Origin: Streptomyces nitrosporeus | GTDB taxonomy: Bacteria; Actinomycetota; Actinomycetes; Streptomycetales; Streptomycetaceae | Direction of reading: 5' to 3' | Assembly (NCBI RefSeq): GCF_008704555.1 | Contig: NZ_CP023702.1 | Span: 2,232,001 to 2,296,000, forward strand | DNA: 64,000 bases | Part shown: piece after piece, positions 10,566 to 20,543 of the stretch | How positions within the stretch are numbered: the stretch's first letter is position 1 | Layout: each line of letters opens with the position of its first letter | Made by a program: the position numbers and the translations under genes | Notes under the pieces: model-generated | What the model saw: only the letters and a program-made list of their open reading frames with translations | Database searches by the model: none | Told to the model about the DNA's origin: nothing

Positions 10566-12427
10566 CCACCACCGCGGACGGCCCCGCCCTGGCCGACGAG
10601 GACCTGCCCGGCGACGCGTCACCGCCGCCGGGCACCACGGACCCCTTCGACCAGGACGATCTCCCCACCCCGCCCGGAGCGACCTGGTCGCTGCTGCTCT
10701 CGCTGCTCGGCCCGCTGCGCGCCCGGGTGGTGGTGGCATCCCTGGTGCTGCTGCTCCAGCAGGCCGCCGTGCAGGCGGGGCCGCTGCTGGTGGCGTACGC
10801 CATCGACAGCGGTGTGCCCGCGTTCCGGGACCGCGACTACGGCCCGCTGGTCGCGGTGGGCGTGGGGTACGCGGTGTGCGCGGCCGGGGCGGGCCTGTTC
10901 CAGTACGTCTTCATCCGGGCGGCGGCCCGGATCAACCAGGACGTGCTGCTCGATCTGCGCGGCCGGATCTTCCGCCACGCCCAGGCGCTCAGCGTGGACT
11001 TCCACGAGCGGTACACCTCCGGCCGGCTGATCTCCCGTTCCACCACCGACGTGGAGTCCCTGCGCGAGCTGCTGAGCGAGGGTCTTCAGGAACTCATCGG
11101 CGTGGTCCTGTCGTTCGTGACGATCTCGCTGATGCTGCTCTGGCTGGACCTGGGCATCGGTTCGATCGCGGTGGCCTCGTTCGTCCCCCTGTACCTCCTG
11201 GTGCGCGCCTACCGGCGCCGGGCGGCGAAGGCCTACTCCGCGCGTTCCACGGCCGTCGCCTCCCTGATCGTGAAGTTCGCCGAGACGATGAACGGGATCC
11301 GCCCGGTCCAGGCCTTCCGCCGCGAGCGGGCCAACGACGCGGCCTTCGCGGTCCTCAACCACCAGCACGAGCGGCGCAACGGCGACGCCCTCCTGGAGAT
11401 GGCCCGGTACGTCGTCGGGTCGCGGCTCGTCGCCAACACGGCGGTGGCCGCGATGGTGCTGTGGGGGGCGTACCGCGTGGCGTCCGGCACGCTGGAACTC
11501 GGGGTGCTCGCGGCGGCGGTGCTCTATCTGCGGCGGCTGTACGACCCGATCGACCGGCTCGCGATGTTCCTCAACTCCTACCAGTCGGCCGCGGCCTCGC
11601 TGGAGAAGATCGCGGGGCTGCTGGCACAGGTCCCGTCGGTCCCGGAACCGGCCGCCCCGAAGGAGCTGCCCGCCCGGGCCGGCGAACTGCCCGGCCGCGA
11701 GGTCACGTTCGACCAGGTGCGCTTCGCGTACCGTACGGGCGGCGAGGTCCTGCCGCGCTTCGGCCTGACGCTGCCGGCCGGGCAGACCGTCGCCGTGGTC
11801 GGCTCGACCGGTGCGGGCAAGTCGACGCTGGCCAAGCTGCTGGCCCGCTTCTACGACCCGACCGAGGGCAGGGTCCTGCTGGACGGCACGGACCTGCGCG
11901 ACCTGCCGGTGGCGGAGCTGCGGCGGGGGGTGGTGATGGTGACCCAGGAGGCGTTCCTGTTCTCCGGCACGGTGGCCGAGAACATCGCGATCGGCCGCCC
12001 GGACGCGACGCCGGAGGAGATCGAACGCGCGGCGAAGGCGATCGGCGCGCACGACTTCATCGCGGGCCTGCCCGACGGCTACGACACCGACGTCCGCAAA
12101 CGCGGCGGCCGGATCTCCGCGGGCCAGCGCCAGCTGGTCGCCTTCGCCCGGGCGCTGCTCGCGGACCCGGCGGTCCTCATCCTGGACGAGGCCACCAGTT
12201 CCCTCGACATCCCCGGTGAGCGGGCGGTGCAGCAGGCCATGGACACGGTCCTGCGCGGCCGCACGGCCGTCGTCATCGCCCACCGCCTGTCCACGGTCGA
12301 GATCGCCGACCGGGTCCTGGTGATGGAGCACGGCCGCATCGTGGAGGACGGCACCCCGGCCGAACTCATCGCGGGCACGGGGCGCTTCGCGGGGCTGCAC
12401 CAGGCGTGGCGGGAGAGTCTGGCCTGA
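10562..12427 (+). CDS. heterodimeric ABC exporter, subunit 2 (degenerate signature)
   Basis: A 621-residue partner of the preceding half-transporter, starting at the ATG inside the ATGA overlap. A Gly/Pro/Asp-rich N-terminus of about 35 residues precedes the six-helix membrane domain (about 40-330). The nucleotide domain has Walker [10 protein letters not shown] and Walker [12 protein letters not shown] with the catalytic Glu. Its signature reads RISAGQRQ instead of LSGGQ. Together with the Asp in the partner's Walker B this predicts one active and one degenerate ATP site in the dimer. It ends 40 bases before the large inverted repeat. Confidence 0.93.
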   Translation: MTTTADGPALADEDLPGDASPPPGTTDPFDQDDLPTPPGATWSLLLSLLGPLRARVVVASLVLLLQQAAVQAGPLLVAYAIDSGVPAFRDRDYGPLVAVGVGYAVCAAGAGLFQYVFIRAAARINQDVLLDLRGRIFRHAQALSVDFHERYTSGRLISRSTTDVESLRELLSEGLQELIGVVLSFVTISLMLLWLDLGIGSIAVASFVPLYLLVRAYRRRAAKAYSARSTAVASLIVKFAETMNGIRPVQAFRRERANDAAFAVLNHQHERRNGDALLEMARYVVGSRLVANTAVAAMVLWGAYRVASGTLELGVLAAAVLYLRRLYDPIDRLAMFLNSYQSAAASLEKIAGLLAQVPSVPEPAAPKELPARAGELPGREVTFDQVRFAYRTGGEVLPRFGLTLPAGQTVAVVGSTGAGKSTLAKLLARFYDPTEGRVLLDGTDLRDLPVAELRRGVVMVTQEAFLFSGTVAENIAIGRPDATPEEIERAAKAIGAHDFIAGLPDGYDTDVRKRGGRISAGQRQLVAFARALLADPAVLILDEATSSLDIPGERAVQQAMDTVLRGRTAVVIAHRLSTVEIADRVLVMEHGRIVEDGTPAELIAGTGRFAGLHQAWRESLA

Positions 12428-12467
12428 GGCGGCGGGTGCCGCCGGCTCCCCGGCGGCGCCCCTGCTA

Positions 12468-12642
12468 GGGCGTGTTTCGAAAGTAGCGCCGTCCGCCCGG
12501 AGGGCGGGCCCGGCGGCGTCTGGTGCGTGCGATCGCAAGGCGGAGGGTCACCTCGATACTGGTTGTATCGGGGTGATCCCGACAACGCGGCGAGCGTGCG
12601 TGCCAGACGCCGCCGGGAAGGCGGGGCTTTCGAAAGACGCCC
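12468..12642. repeat. 175-base imperfect inverted repeat (long hairpin element)
   Basis: The outer arms GGGCGTGTTTCGAAAG and CTTTCGAAAGACGCCC pair with one mismatch. Inside them GGCGGCGTCTGG pairs with CCAGACGCCGCC, and the middle TCGATACTGGTTGTATCGG forms a short terminal hairpin flanked by GGTCACC and GGTGATCC. Almost the whole element folds into one long stem with small bulges. It carries no open frame. I recall similar palindromes starting AGGGCGTGTTTCGAAAG in many Streptomyces intergenic regions, which suggests a dispersed non-autonomous repeat; that is memory and not checked. Confidence 0.8.
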
Positions 12643-13118
12643 GAGGGGCGGCCCGGCCGCGTACGCCGGTGCGGGCACGGACGGCGCCGGGCCCCCGGAC
12701 CGGGCAGGGCCGGGCGCCGTCCGCCGGGGGCGGGCGGGTCCGTCCGCCGCGCGTCCTGGTGGCACAGGGGGCCGCCTCGGCCGTGAGGGCTCCCGGGGCG
12801 GCTCCCACCGGGACGCGGCCGAAGGCCGTCCGGCTCTCGGGGAGGCGCCCGCGGTCCACGGGCCGCCCGTGTGCCCGCCGGAACGCACCGGCCGGCACAC
12901 AGGCACAACGGGTACGCACGGGGCACCCCTGCCCCAGCAGGCCCTCATATGGATCCGGCCACTCGCGCCCCCCGTCTCAGCCCGTGGTCGCCGACCGGTC
13001 CCCCACGCGCGGCCCGGAAGCGCCCGTTACTGAGGGAAACCCTTCTCTGCCCTGCAGCGTAAGGCTCCTGGCGCCCCTGACGGCCCGGCCGCCCCCTCGG
13101 CGTGACATCGCGCGAAAC

Positions 13119-13133
13119 GTTCGCTTAACGAAC
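13119..13133. promoter_or_regulatory. small dyad upstream of metalloprotease
   Basis: GTTCG-CTTAA-CGAAC is a perfect 5-bp inverted repeat with an A/T-rich centre, 157 bases before the metalloprotease start, in a local drop of GC. It could be a repressor site. TTGACG at about 13172 may be a -35 box, but no clear -10 follows. Confidence 0.3.
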
Positions 13134-13289
13134 ACCACACATCCGGCAACGAACGAGTTCCAGCCAATTCATTGACGCGCCCCTGACATGTGCACGGTCC
13201 AGCTGACACTCTTCCTGCGTTCCACGCTTCGCCTGCTCTGCCGGCCGGCCCACCCGTCGGCCCCACCCCCCTTGCAGAAGGAGTACCGC

Positions 13290-15332
13290 GTGAGATCCAC
13301 GCCCAGCCGCCGCGCCACCGCGACCGGCGCACTGATAGCCGCAGCAGCCCTCCTCGCCGTCGGAGTGCAGACCGGCGGCGCGACCGCCGCGCCCGCGGGC
13401 TCCGCCGCCCCCGCGGCGGCGGCGAAGGGTGCCGACCCCGGTGCGCTGCCCGCCCAGCTCTCCCCCGCCCAGCGGGCCGAACTGATCCGTGAGGCGAACG
13501 CCACCAAGGCGGCCACCGCCGAGGAACTCGGCCTCGGTGCCACCGAGAAGCTGGTCGTCCGGGACGTGGTCCAGGACGTCGACGGCACCACCCACACCCG
13601 CTACGAGCGCACCCTGGGCGGGCTGCCCGTCCTCGGCGGCGACCTGGTCGTCTCCGAGACGAAGGCCGGGGCCACCGAGAGCGTCGCCAAGGCGTCCCGG
13701 GCGACCGGCGCGCAGCTGAAGGCGGTCGGCACGGCGGCGGACGTCGCCCCGGCCGCGGCCGAGAAGCAGGCGCTGACCGCGGCGAAGGCGGAGGGCTCCC
13801 GGAGCGCCGAGGCGAGCAAGGCCCCGCGCAAGGTGGTCTGGGCGGCCGAGGGCACCCCGAGGCTGGCGTACGAGACCGTCGTCGGCGGCCTCCAGCACGA
13901 CGGCACCCCCAACGAGCTGCACGTGATCACGGACGCCACGTCCGGCGAGAAGCTCTACGAGTGGCAGGCCATCGAGAACGGCACCGGCAACACCCAGTAC
14001 AGCGGCCAGGTCACGCTCGGCACGTCCGGTTCCTCGGGTTCGTACAACCTGACCGACTCGGCGCGCGGCAACCACAAGACGTACAACCTGAACCGGGGTA
14101 CGTCGGGCACCGGGACGCTGTTCTCCGGGGCCGACGACATCTGGGGCAACGGCAGCGCAACGAACACCGAGACGGCCGCCGCCGACGCGCACTACGGTGC
14201 CGCGGAGACCTGGGACTTCTACAAGAACGTGATGGGCCGGTCCGGTATCCGCGGTGACGGCGTCGGCGCGTACTCCCGCGTCCACTACGGCAACAACTAC
14301 GTCAACGCGTTCTGGTCCGACAGCTGCTTCTGCATGACCTACGGCGACGGCAGCGGCAACGCGGCGCCGCTGACCTCCCTGGACGTGGCGGCCCACGAGA
14401 TGACGCACGGCGTCACCTCCAACACCGCCAACCTCAACTACAGCGGCGAGTCGGGCGGCCTCAACGAGGCGACCTCGGACATCTTCGCGGCGGGCGTGGA
14501 GTTCTACTCCGACACCGCCGAGGACCCGGGCGACTACCTGGTCGGCGAGAAGATCGACATCAACGGCGACGGCACCCCGCTGCGTTACATGGACGAGCCG
14601 AGCAAGGACGGCGCGTCCAAGGACTACTGGTACTCGGGTATCGGCTCGGTCGACGTCCACTACTCCTCGGGCCCGGCGAACCACTTCTTCTACCTGCTCT
14701 CCGAGGGCAGCGGCGCCAAGACGGTCAACGGGGTGTCCTACAACTCCCCGACCTCCGACGGCCTCCCGGTGACGGGCATCGGCCGCGACAAGGCGCTGCA
14801 GATCTGGTACAAGGCGCTCACCACGAAGTTCACCTCCACCACGAACTACGCGGCGGCCCGCACCGGGACCCTCGCCGTGGCCGGTGAGCTGTACGGCACC
14901 ACGAGCGCCGAGTACACCGCGGTCGCCAACGCCTGGGCCGGCATCAACGTGGGCACCCGCCCCGGCGGCACCGACCCCGACCCGGGCGGCACGGTCTTCC
15001 AGAACACCACGGTGAAGGCGCTCCCGGACCGCGCCACCACCAACATCCCGGTCACCGTCACCGGCGTCACCGGCAACGCGCCCAGCGACCTGTCGGTCGC
15101 GGTGAACATCACCCACACCTACCGCGGCGACCTGGTCCTGGACCTCGTCGCCCCGGACGGCACGGCCTACCGGCTGAAGAACTCCTCGTCGAGCGACTCG
15201 GCGGACAACGTGGTGGCGACCTACACGGTCAACGCCTCGTCCGAGACCGCCAACGGCACCTGGAACCTGAGGATCCAGGACGCCTACGCGGGCGACACCG
15301 GCACCTTCAACAGCGTCAAGCTGACCTTCTGA
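13290..15332 (+). CDS. secreted M4 (thermolysin-like) zinc metalloprotease with P-domain
   Basis: A 680-residue exported protease. The GTG at 13290 has AAGGAG six bases upstream and gives a signal peptide with an Arg-rich start and a long Ala-rich core, cut near ATAAPA. A propeptide (FTP and PepSY-like, about residues 60-230) precedes the M4 catalytic domain. The zinc site is His369-Glu370-Met-Thr-His373 with Glu393 in GGLNEATSD as third ligand, and the distal active-site His lies in VDVHYSSGPANHFFY. The last 110 residues (from VFQNTTVKALPD) are a proprotein-convertase P domain. It is likely an extracellular enzyme for protein scavenging. The gene is monocistronic, closed by the hairpin at 15397-15431. 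Confidence 0.95.
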   Translation: MRSTPSRRATATGALIAAAALLAVGVQTGGATAAPAGSAAPAAAAKGADPGALPAQLSPAQRAELIREANATKAATAEELGLGATEKLVVRDVVQDVDGTTHTRYERTLGGLPVLGGDLVVSETKAGATESVAKASRATGAQLKAVGTAADVAPAAAEKQALTAAKAEGSRSAEASKAPRKVVWAAEGTPRLAYETVVGGLQHDGTPNELHVITDATSGEKLYEWQAIENGTGNTQYSGQVTLGTSGSSGSYNLTDSARGNHKTYNLNRGTSGTGTLFSGADDIWGNGSATNTETAAADAHYGAAETWDFYKNVMGRSGIRGDGVGAYSRVHYGNNYVNAFWSDSCFCMTYGDGSGNAAPLTSLDVAAHEMTHGVTSNTANLNYSGESGGLNEATSDIFAAGVEFYSDTAEDPGDYLVGEKIDINGDGTPLRYMDEPSKDGASKDYWYSGIGSVDVHYSSGPANHFFYLLSEGSGAKTVNGVSYNSPTSDGLPVTGIGRDKALQIWYKALTTKFTSTTNYAAARTGTLAVAGELYGTTSAEYTAVANAWAGINVGTRPGGTDPDPGGTVFQNTTVKALPDRATTNIPVTVTGVTGNAPSDLSVAVNITHTYRGDLVLDLVAPDGTAYRLKNSSSSDSADNVVATYTVNASSETANGTWNLRIQDAYAGDTGTFNSVKLTF

Positions 15333-15396
15333 GCGAACGGCCGGACGCCCGCGAGGCGTACGGACGCGCAGAAGGGACGGCGGGACCGTGAACGAC

Positions 15397-15431
15397 GGGC
15401 GGCCCGGGGAGCGATCCTCCCCGGGCCGCCC
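15397..15431. terminator. intrinsic terminator between convergent genes
   Basis: A perfect 15-bp stem (GGGCGGCCCGGGGAG with its complement) and a CGATC loop. It lies 65 bases after the metalloprotease stop and 19 bases before the stop of the convergent phosphatase gene, so it can serve both. There is no U-tract, as is usual in Streptomyces. Confidence 0.8.
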
Positions 15432-15449
15432 TCACCCGCGCCGGGAACC

Positions 15450-17237
15450 TCAGACCGGGATGATCTGCTCCGCCCAGACGACCTTGCCTTCCACCGTGCG
15501 GCACGAACCCCACCTGTGGCAGAGGAGGTTGATGAGCTGGAGCCCGCGCCCGCCCTCGTCGCTGACGTCCGCGTGCTGGATCTGCGGCAGGTCGGGCCCG
15601 GTGTCCGACACCTCCACCCGGAGCCGTTCGTCACGCAGCAGCCGGACCTGGCCCGGGCCGCCGCCGTACCTCAGGGCGTTGCCGACGAGTTCGCTGACGA
15701 CCAGTTCGGTGACGTCGGCGAGGTCGGCGAGGTCCCAGCGGGCGAGCTGTTCGGTGATCAGCCTGCGGGCGGTGGAGGCGGGATTGCCCTCCGTCGGCAG
15801 GTCCCACACCCGCAGCCCCACCCCGTCCGGCAGCGGAGAACTCTCGGCGACCAGCAGCACCGCCTCGTCGAACCGGGCGTCCCCCTTGCGCAGGGCCCCC
15901 AGCAGCGCCCCGTCGTCGATCTGCCCGGGGGGCATCGCGGCCACCGCCGCGCGCAGGCGTGCCAGCTGGGTGTCGATGTCGTCGGTGCGGGTCTTGACCA
16001 GGCCGTCGGTGTAGAGCATCAGCCGCCCGCCCTCGGGCACGCACAGCCGCAGCGGGTCGTACGGGATGACTCCGGCACCCAGCGGCGCGCCGACCGGCAC
16101 GTCCAGGAAGCGCGGGGTCCCGTCGCGCTCCACCAGCAGCGGCGGCGGGTGGCCGGCGCTGGCGATGGTGTAGCTGTGGTCGGCCGGGTCGTAGACCGCG
16201 CACAGGCAGGTGGCGACCTGGTCGTCCTCCAGGTCCCGGGTGGCGAGGTCGAGCCGGGCCAGCACCCGGTCGGGCGCGATGTCCAGGGTCATCAGCGTGC
16301 GGGCGACGGCGCGGAGGCGGCCCATGGTCGCGGCGGCGGGCAGCCCGTGCCCGGTGACGTCGCCGACGACCAGCGCGGTACGCCCGCTGGGCAGTTCCAC
16401 CACGTCGTACCAGTCGCCTCCGACACCGTGGGCGTCGACGGCGGGGGTGTAGTGCGAGTGGACGCGCAGACCGGGGGTGCGCGGGGTGACGCGGGGGAGC
16501 AGGCTGCGCTGGAGCGAGACGACGTGCTCGCGTTCCCGCCCGTAGAGGCGGGCGTTGTCCATGAAGACGGCGGCCATGGAGGCGAGCTGTCCCGCCAGTT
16601 CGACATCGGCCCGGTTGAACGGCGGGCTGTTCCCGGCGCGTACGAAGTCGGCGGAGCCCAGCAGGACACCGCGGGCGATCAGCGGGACGGCCATGTAGCT
16701 GTGCACGCCCTGCCGGCGCATCGCCAGGGCGGCGCTCTCGGTCGGGGCGACCCGCCCGTAGTCCTCGTCGGTCATCCGGCTGACCAGCACCGGGCGGCCG
16801 TTGCGCAGGCAGTGCAGGGTCAGCAGGGTCTCCCGGCGGCGGTGGTCGACGACCTTGCCGAGGGGTGCGGGTTCCAGGCCGGCCAGGGAGTCGAGGGCCT
16901 TGACGGCGATCGCCCGGGTGACGGGGACGGCCGCGCCGGTGACCCGTTCGCCCTCCTCGCCGTGCAGCACGGACTCCAGCAGGTCGACGGCGGCGCCGTC
17001 CGCCAGCCTGGGGACGCTGAACTCGGCCAGCTCCCGCGCCGTGCGTTCCAGGTCGAGGGTGGTGCCGATCCGGGTGCTCGCCGCGTGCAGCCAGCGCAGC
17101 CGGGCGGCGGTGGTGAAGCGGTCGGCCCGCAGCACCGACGAGGCCTCCGGATGACGGATGTGCAACTGGCGGGAGGCACCCCGTTGCGCGGCCAGCCGAC
17201 GGGTCAGGCGTCTCGCTCGGCTTCCGCCGCCGTTCAC
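15450..17237 (-). CDS. GAF / SpoIIE-phosphatase / HATPase regulator
   Basis: A 595-residue soluble signalling protein. The GTG at 17237 has GGAGG eight bases upstream and is preferred over an in-frame GTG at 17252 that overlaps that site. A basic N-terminus is followed by a GAF domain (about residues 55-215), a PP2C/SpoIIE phosphatase domain (about 235-450; GGDWYDVVELPSGR, VGDVTGHGLPAAA, LYTDGLVKTR) and an RsbW-like HATPase_c domain (about 470-590; ELVVSELVGNALRYGGG, then DEGGRGLQLIN). Such proteins control anti-anti-sigma partners by dephosphorylation and, through the ATPase domain, by phosphorylation. No STAS or sigma gene is adjacent, so its partner is unknown. Confidence 0.93.
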   Translation of the reverse strand: MNGGGSRARRLTRRLAAQRGASRQLHIRHPEASSVLRADRFTTAARLRWLHAASTRIGTTLDLERTARELAEFSVPRLADGAAVDLLESVLHGEEGERVTGAAVPVTRAIAVKALDSLAGLEPAPLGKVVDHRRRETLLTLHCLRNGRPVLVSRMTDEDYGRVAPTESAALAMRRQGVHSYMAVPLIARGVLLGSADFVRAGNSPPFNRADVELAGQLASMAAVFMDNARLYGREREHVVSLQRSLLPRVTPRTPGLRVHSHYTPAVDAHGVGGDWYDVVELPSGRTALVVGDVTGHGLPAAATMGRLRAVARTLMTLDIAPDRVLARLDLATRDLEDDQVATCLCAVYDPADHSYTIASAGHPPPLLVERDGTPRFLDVPVGAPLGAGVIPYDPLRLCVPEGGRLMLYTDGLVKTRTDDIDTQLARLRAAVAAMPPGQIDDGALLGALRKGDARFDEAVLLVAESSPLPDGVGLRVWDLPTEGNPASTARRLITEQLARWDLADLADVTELVVSELVGNALRYGGGPGQVRLLRDERLRVEVSDTGPDLPQIQHADVSDEGGRGLQLINLLCHRWGSCRTVEGKVVWAEQIIPV

Positions 17238-17535
17238 CGTGCCGACCTCCACTCGCGCCCGCAGGACGCCTCGCTGTCACCTCGGTGGCGCCTGGCCACA
17301 CCGGTACCAGCTGCCATGTTAGCCAGGTCACGGAGAAATCACTCCCGTCGTTCACCGGGCGATCCCGTGCCCCGGGGGGCGGGGCGCGCACGGCGGGCGC
17401 GGCCGGCGGCGGTGACCCCGCGTCAGGAGGCGCCGCGCGACCGGCCGCCCGGCGAGGTGTCCGGCGGGGTGTCCGGCGGGGCCGGTCCCGCTGTGCCGCC
17501 GGGCTCCGCCGGACTCCCCGTGCTCCTTTGGGTGC

Positions 17536-20202
17536 TCAGCGCAGGAGCACGCCCGTCCCGTCGCCCGCGGCGGCTTCGCCCGGCACCGCCACCAGGCCGA
17601 GTTCCGCCCCGGAGGCGAGCAGCGGGTGCGCGGGCAGGACGCGCACGGTGTAGCCGTACGGGCCCGTGCGGTCCAGGGCGATCGGGCCCTCGTACAGTCG
17701 GCGGTCCTCCAGGTCGTGGCCGCCGGCCGGTTTCAGCGGGAAGGTCTGGGCCTCGGCGATCGTGTCGCTGGAGTCGACCCGTCCGGCGACCACCTGGACC
17801 TCCACGTCGTCCGGGTCGAGGCCCCCCAGGGCGATCCGGACCCGGACCGTCAGGGCGGAGCCCAGTTCGGCGGCCCCGGTGGCCTCGGTGCCAGCGGACG
17901 CCTCCACATGGTCCACGGCCACCGCCGGCCAGGCGGCGCGGACCTTCGCCTTCCAGTCGGCGAGTTCCCGCGACGCCTTCGGGGTGAGTGCCCGCCGGGC
18001 CAGCGCCGCGGGCGCGTACAGCCGCTCCACGTACTCGCGCACCATACGGCCGGCGAGGACCTTGGGGCCGAGGGTGGCCATGGTGCGGCGGACCATCTCG
18101 ATCCAGCGTTCGGGCAGGCCATCGGCGTCGCGGTCGTAGAAGCGGGGGGCGACGCGGTCCTCGATCAGGGCGTAGAGGGCGTTCGCCTCCAGTTCGTCGC
18201 GCCGCTCCTCGTCGGTCGCCGGGCCGTCGGCGGTGGGGATCGCCCAGCCGAAGTCGGGCTCGTACCACTCGTCCCACCAGCCGTCCCGCACGGAGAGGTT
18301 GAGGCAGCCGTTGAGCGCGGCCTTCATCCCGCTGGTGCCGCATGCCTCCAGGGGGCGCAGCGGGTTGTTGAGCCAGACGTCGCAGCCGGGGTAGAGCTTC
18401 TGCGCCATGCCCATGCCGTAGTCGGGCAGGAAGACGATGCGGTGGCGGACCCGCGGGTCGTCGGCGAACCGGACCAGCTCCTGGACCAGGCGTTTCCCGC
18501 CGTCGTCGGCGGGGTGGGCCTTTCCGGCGACGACGATCTGGATCGGGTGCGTGGGGTGCAGCAGCAGTGCGCGCAGCCGCTCCCGGTCGTGCAGCATCAG
18601 CGTCAGCCGTTTGTACGACGGCACCCGGCGGGCGAATCCGATGGTGAGCACGTCCGGGTCGAGTACGCCGTCGATCCAGCCCAGTTCGGCGGTGCCGGCG
18701 CCGCGCCGCCGCCAGGAGGCGTAGAGCCGCTTGCGGACCTCGGTCACCAGTTGTCCGCGCAGGTCGCGCCGCAGGTCCCAGATATCCCGGTCCGGTACGG
18801 CGGCGACGGCGTCCCAGCGCCGTGGGGCCGCGGTGGGGCCGGTGCCGTCGGTCCCGGCTCCGGCGAGGGCGCTCTCGGCGCGTTCGGTGCCGAACTTCCG
18901 GGCGGCGAGCCGGATCACCTCGGGGGCGACCCAGGTCGCCGCGTGCACCCCGTTGGTGACGGAGGTGATCGGGACCTCGGCGGGGTCGAAGCCCGGCCAC
19001 AGCCCGGAGAACATCTCCCGGCTGACGGCACCGTGCAGGGTGGACACCCCGTTGGCGCGCTGGGCGAGCCTGAGGCCCATCACGGCCATGTTGAAGAGGC
19101 CGGGTTCGCCGCCGGGGTACGTCTCCGTGCCGAGCCGCAGGATCTGCTCGACGTCGACGCCGGGCAGTTCTCCGTCGTCGCCGAAGTGGCGGGCGACGAG
19201 CCGGCTGTCGAAACGGTCCATCCCGGCGGGCACCGGGGTGTGGGTGGTGAAGACGGCCCCGGCCCGCACGGTCTCCAGCGCGGCGTCGAAACCGAGCTCG
19301 GTACCGGCGAGTTCACGGATGCGTTCGAGGCCGAGGAATCCGGCGTGGCCCTCGTTGGTGTGGAAGACCTCGGGGCCGGGGTGCCCGGTGAGCCGGCAGT
19401 AGGTCCGCACGGCGCGGACCCCGCCGATGCCCAGGAGCATCTCCTGGAGCAGCCGGTGATCGCTGCCGCCGCCGTAGAGGCGGTCGGTGACCTCGCGTTC
19501 GCCCGGGGCGTTCTCCTCGACGCCGGAGTCGAGGAGCAGCAGCGGGACGCGGCCGACCTGGGCCTGCCACACCGCGGCGTGCAGCGAGCGCCCGCCGGGC
19601 AGGGCCAGCACCACCCGGGCGGGGGTGCCGTCGTTCTCGCGCAGAAGGGTGAGCGGCAGCTCGTCGGGGTCCAGGACGGGGTAGTGCTCCTGCTGCCAGC
19701 CGTCGCGGGACAGGCTCTGGCGGAAGTAGCCGTGCCGGTAGAGCAGGCCGACGCCGATGAGCGGTACGCCCAGGTCGCTGGCGGCCTTGAGGTGGTCCCC
19801 GGCCAGGATGCCGAGTCCGCCGGAGTACTGCGGGAGTGCCGCGGTGACCCCGAATTCCGGGGAGAAGTAGGCGATGGCCGCCGGGAGTTCGGCTCCCTGG
19901 GCGAGCCGTTCCTGATACCACCTGGGGCCTTCGAGGTACGCCCGCAGGTCCTCGGACACCTCGGTGAGCCGGCGCAGGAAGTCCTGGTCGGCGGCGAGTT
20001 CGGCCAGGCGCGCGGCGGACACGGCGCCGAGCAGGCGCACGGGATCGGCGTCCGCGGGGCGCCAGCCCTCCGGGTCGGCCGACCGGAAGAGCTGCTGGGT
20101 CTCGGTGTGCCAGGACCAGCGCAGGTTGCGGGCGAGGTCGCTGAGCGGTTGCAGGGGGTCGGGGAGGACGGGGCGCACGGTGAACCGACGAATGGCCTTC
20201 AC
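17536..20202 (-). CDS. glgP: alpha-glucan (glycogen) phosphorylase
   Basis: An 888-residue cytoplasmic GT35 enzyme that releases glucose-1-phosphate from alpha-1,4-glucan. The GTG at 20202 gives the standard start VKAIRRFTVRP, with a GGGAGG tract directly upstream; the open frame extends further but into non-coding sequence. It is the long form common in actinobacteria, with the N-terminal DUF3417 region (LARNLRWSWHTETQQLF). Other landmarks are the catalytic-core segments EFGVTAALPQYSGGLG and FHTNEGHAGFLGLERI, and the pyridoxal-phosphate motif EACGTSGMKAALNG with its Lys. It is divergent from glgE across a 579-base promoter region, placing glucan breakdown opposite glucan synthesis. Confidence 0.95.
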   Translation of the reverse strand: MKAIRRFTVRPVLPDPLQPLSDLARNLRWSWHTETQQLFRSADPEGWRPADADPVRLLGAVSAARLAELAADQDFLRRLTEVSEDLRAYLEGPRWYQERLAQGAELPAAIAYFSPEFGVTAALPQYSGGLGILAGDHLKAASDLGVPLIGVGLLYRHGYFRQSLSRDGWQQEHYPVLDPDELPLTLLRENDGTPARVVLALPGGRSLHAAVWQAQVGRVPLLLLDSGVEENAPGEREVTDRLYGGGSDHRLLQEMLLGIGGVRAVRTYCRLTGHPGPEVFHTNEGHAGFLGLERIRELAGTELGFDAALETVRAGAVFTTHTPVPAGMDRFDSRLVARHFGDDGELPGVDVEQILRLGTETYPGGEPGLFNMAVMGLRLAQRANGVSTLHGAVSREMFSGLWPGFDPAEVPITSVTNGVHAATWVAPEVIRLAARKFGTERAESALAGAGTDGTGPTAAPRRWDAVAAVPDRDIWDLRRDLRGQLVTEVRKRLYASWRRRGAGTAELGWIDGVLDPDVLTIGFARRVPSYKRLTLMLHDRERLRALLLHPTHPIQIVVAGKAHPADDGGKRLVQELVRFADDPRVRHRIVFLPDYGMGMAQKLYPGCDVWLNNPLRPLEACGTSGMKAALNGCLNLSVRDGWWDEWYEPDFGWAIPTADGPATDEERRDELEANALYALIEDRVAPRFYDRDADGLPERWIEMVRRTMATLGPKVLAGRMVREYVERLYAPAALARRALTPKASRELADWKAKVRAAWPAVAVDHVEASAGTEATGAAELGSALTVRVRIALGGLDPDDVEVQVVAGRVDSSDTIAEAQTFPLKPAGGHDLEDRRLYEGPIALDRTGPYGYTVRVLPAHPLLASGAELGLVAVPGEAAAGDGTGVLLR

Positions 20203-20518
20203 GCCTCCCACCTTTACAGGGGACCTGCGGATCCGAGGGGACGCACGGCGGTGTACGCCCCGACCGTCACCCTCGGCGGTGAGATGAGCGGCCGTACGCG
20301 GCCCCGGCGCGCGGCCGGCCTCACGCACCCGGTCCGTCGCATGCGCCCCGCCGGTCGTATCCGACCGCTCCGTCACCCATGCCTCGCCGGTCATATCCGC
20401 CCCCTCGGTCACACCCGCACCGTCCGGCGCGGGTGTCCCGCTGTCCCCGGAGGCCGCTCACACCAGATGCGTACACATCCGGCACAGGCGATATGGCTGA
20501 TTTCTTCCCCTCTCCCGG

Positions 20519-20543
20519 CCTTGTGATGCTTCGCACCACAAGG
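20519..20543. promoter_or_regulatory. near-perfect 25-base palindrome, possible operator
   Basis: CCTTGTG at the left pairs with CACAAGG at the right, and inside them TGC pairs with GCA around a TTC loop, with one mismatch. It lies between divergent glgP and glgE and is an obvious candidate repressor or activator site for one or both. The binding protein is unknown. Confidence 0.45.

Larger units (their letters stand above)
12428..13289. other. 862-base non-coding region
   Basis: No convincing gene is seen. The open frames here are rich in Arg, Pro and Ala on every strand and lack ribosome sites. The left part holds the large inverted repeat described separately. From 12643 to about 13080 nothing is recognisable. 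From 13100 on the sequence becomes less GC-rich and contains a small dyad (13119-13133), and the AAGGAG ribosome site of the metalloprotease is at 13278-13283. Confidence 0.6.

Noticed and set aside
12468..12642. Insertion sequence
   Set aside because: No transposase frame and no visible target duplication; kept only as an inverted repeat element.
12573..13175. 200-codon open frame in the gap before the metalloprotease
   Set aside because: Arg/Pro/Ala-rich, no ribosome site, overlaps the inverted repeat, no third-position bias.
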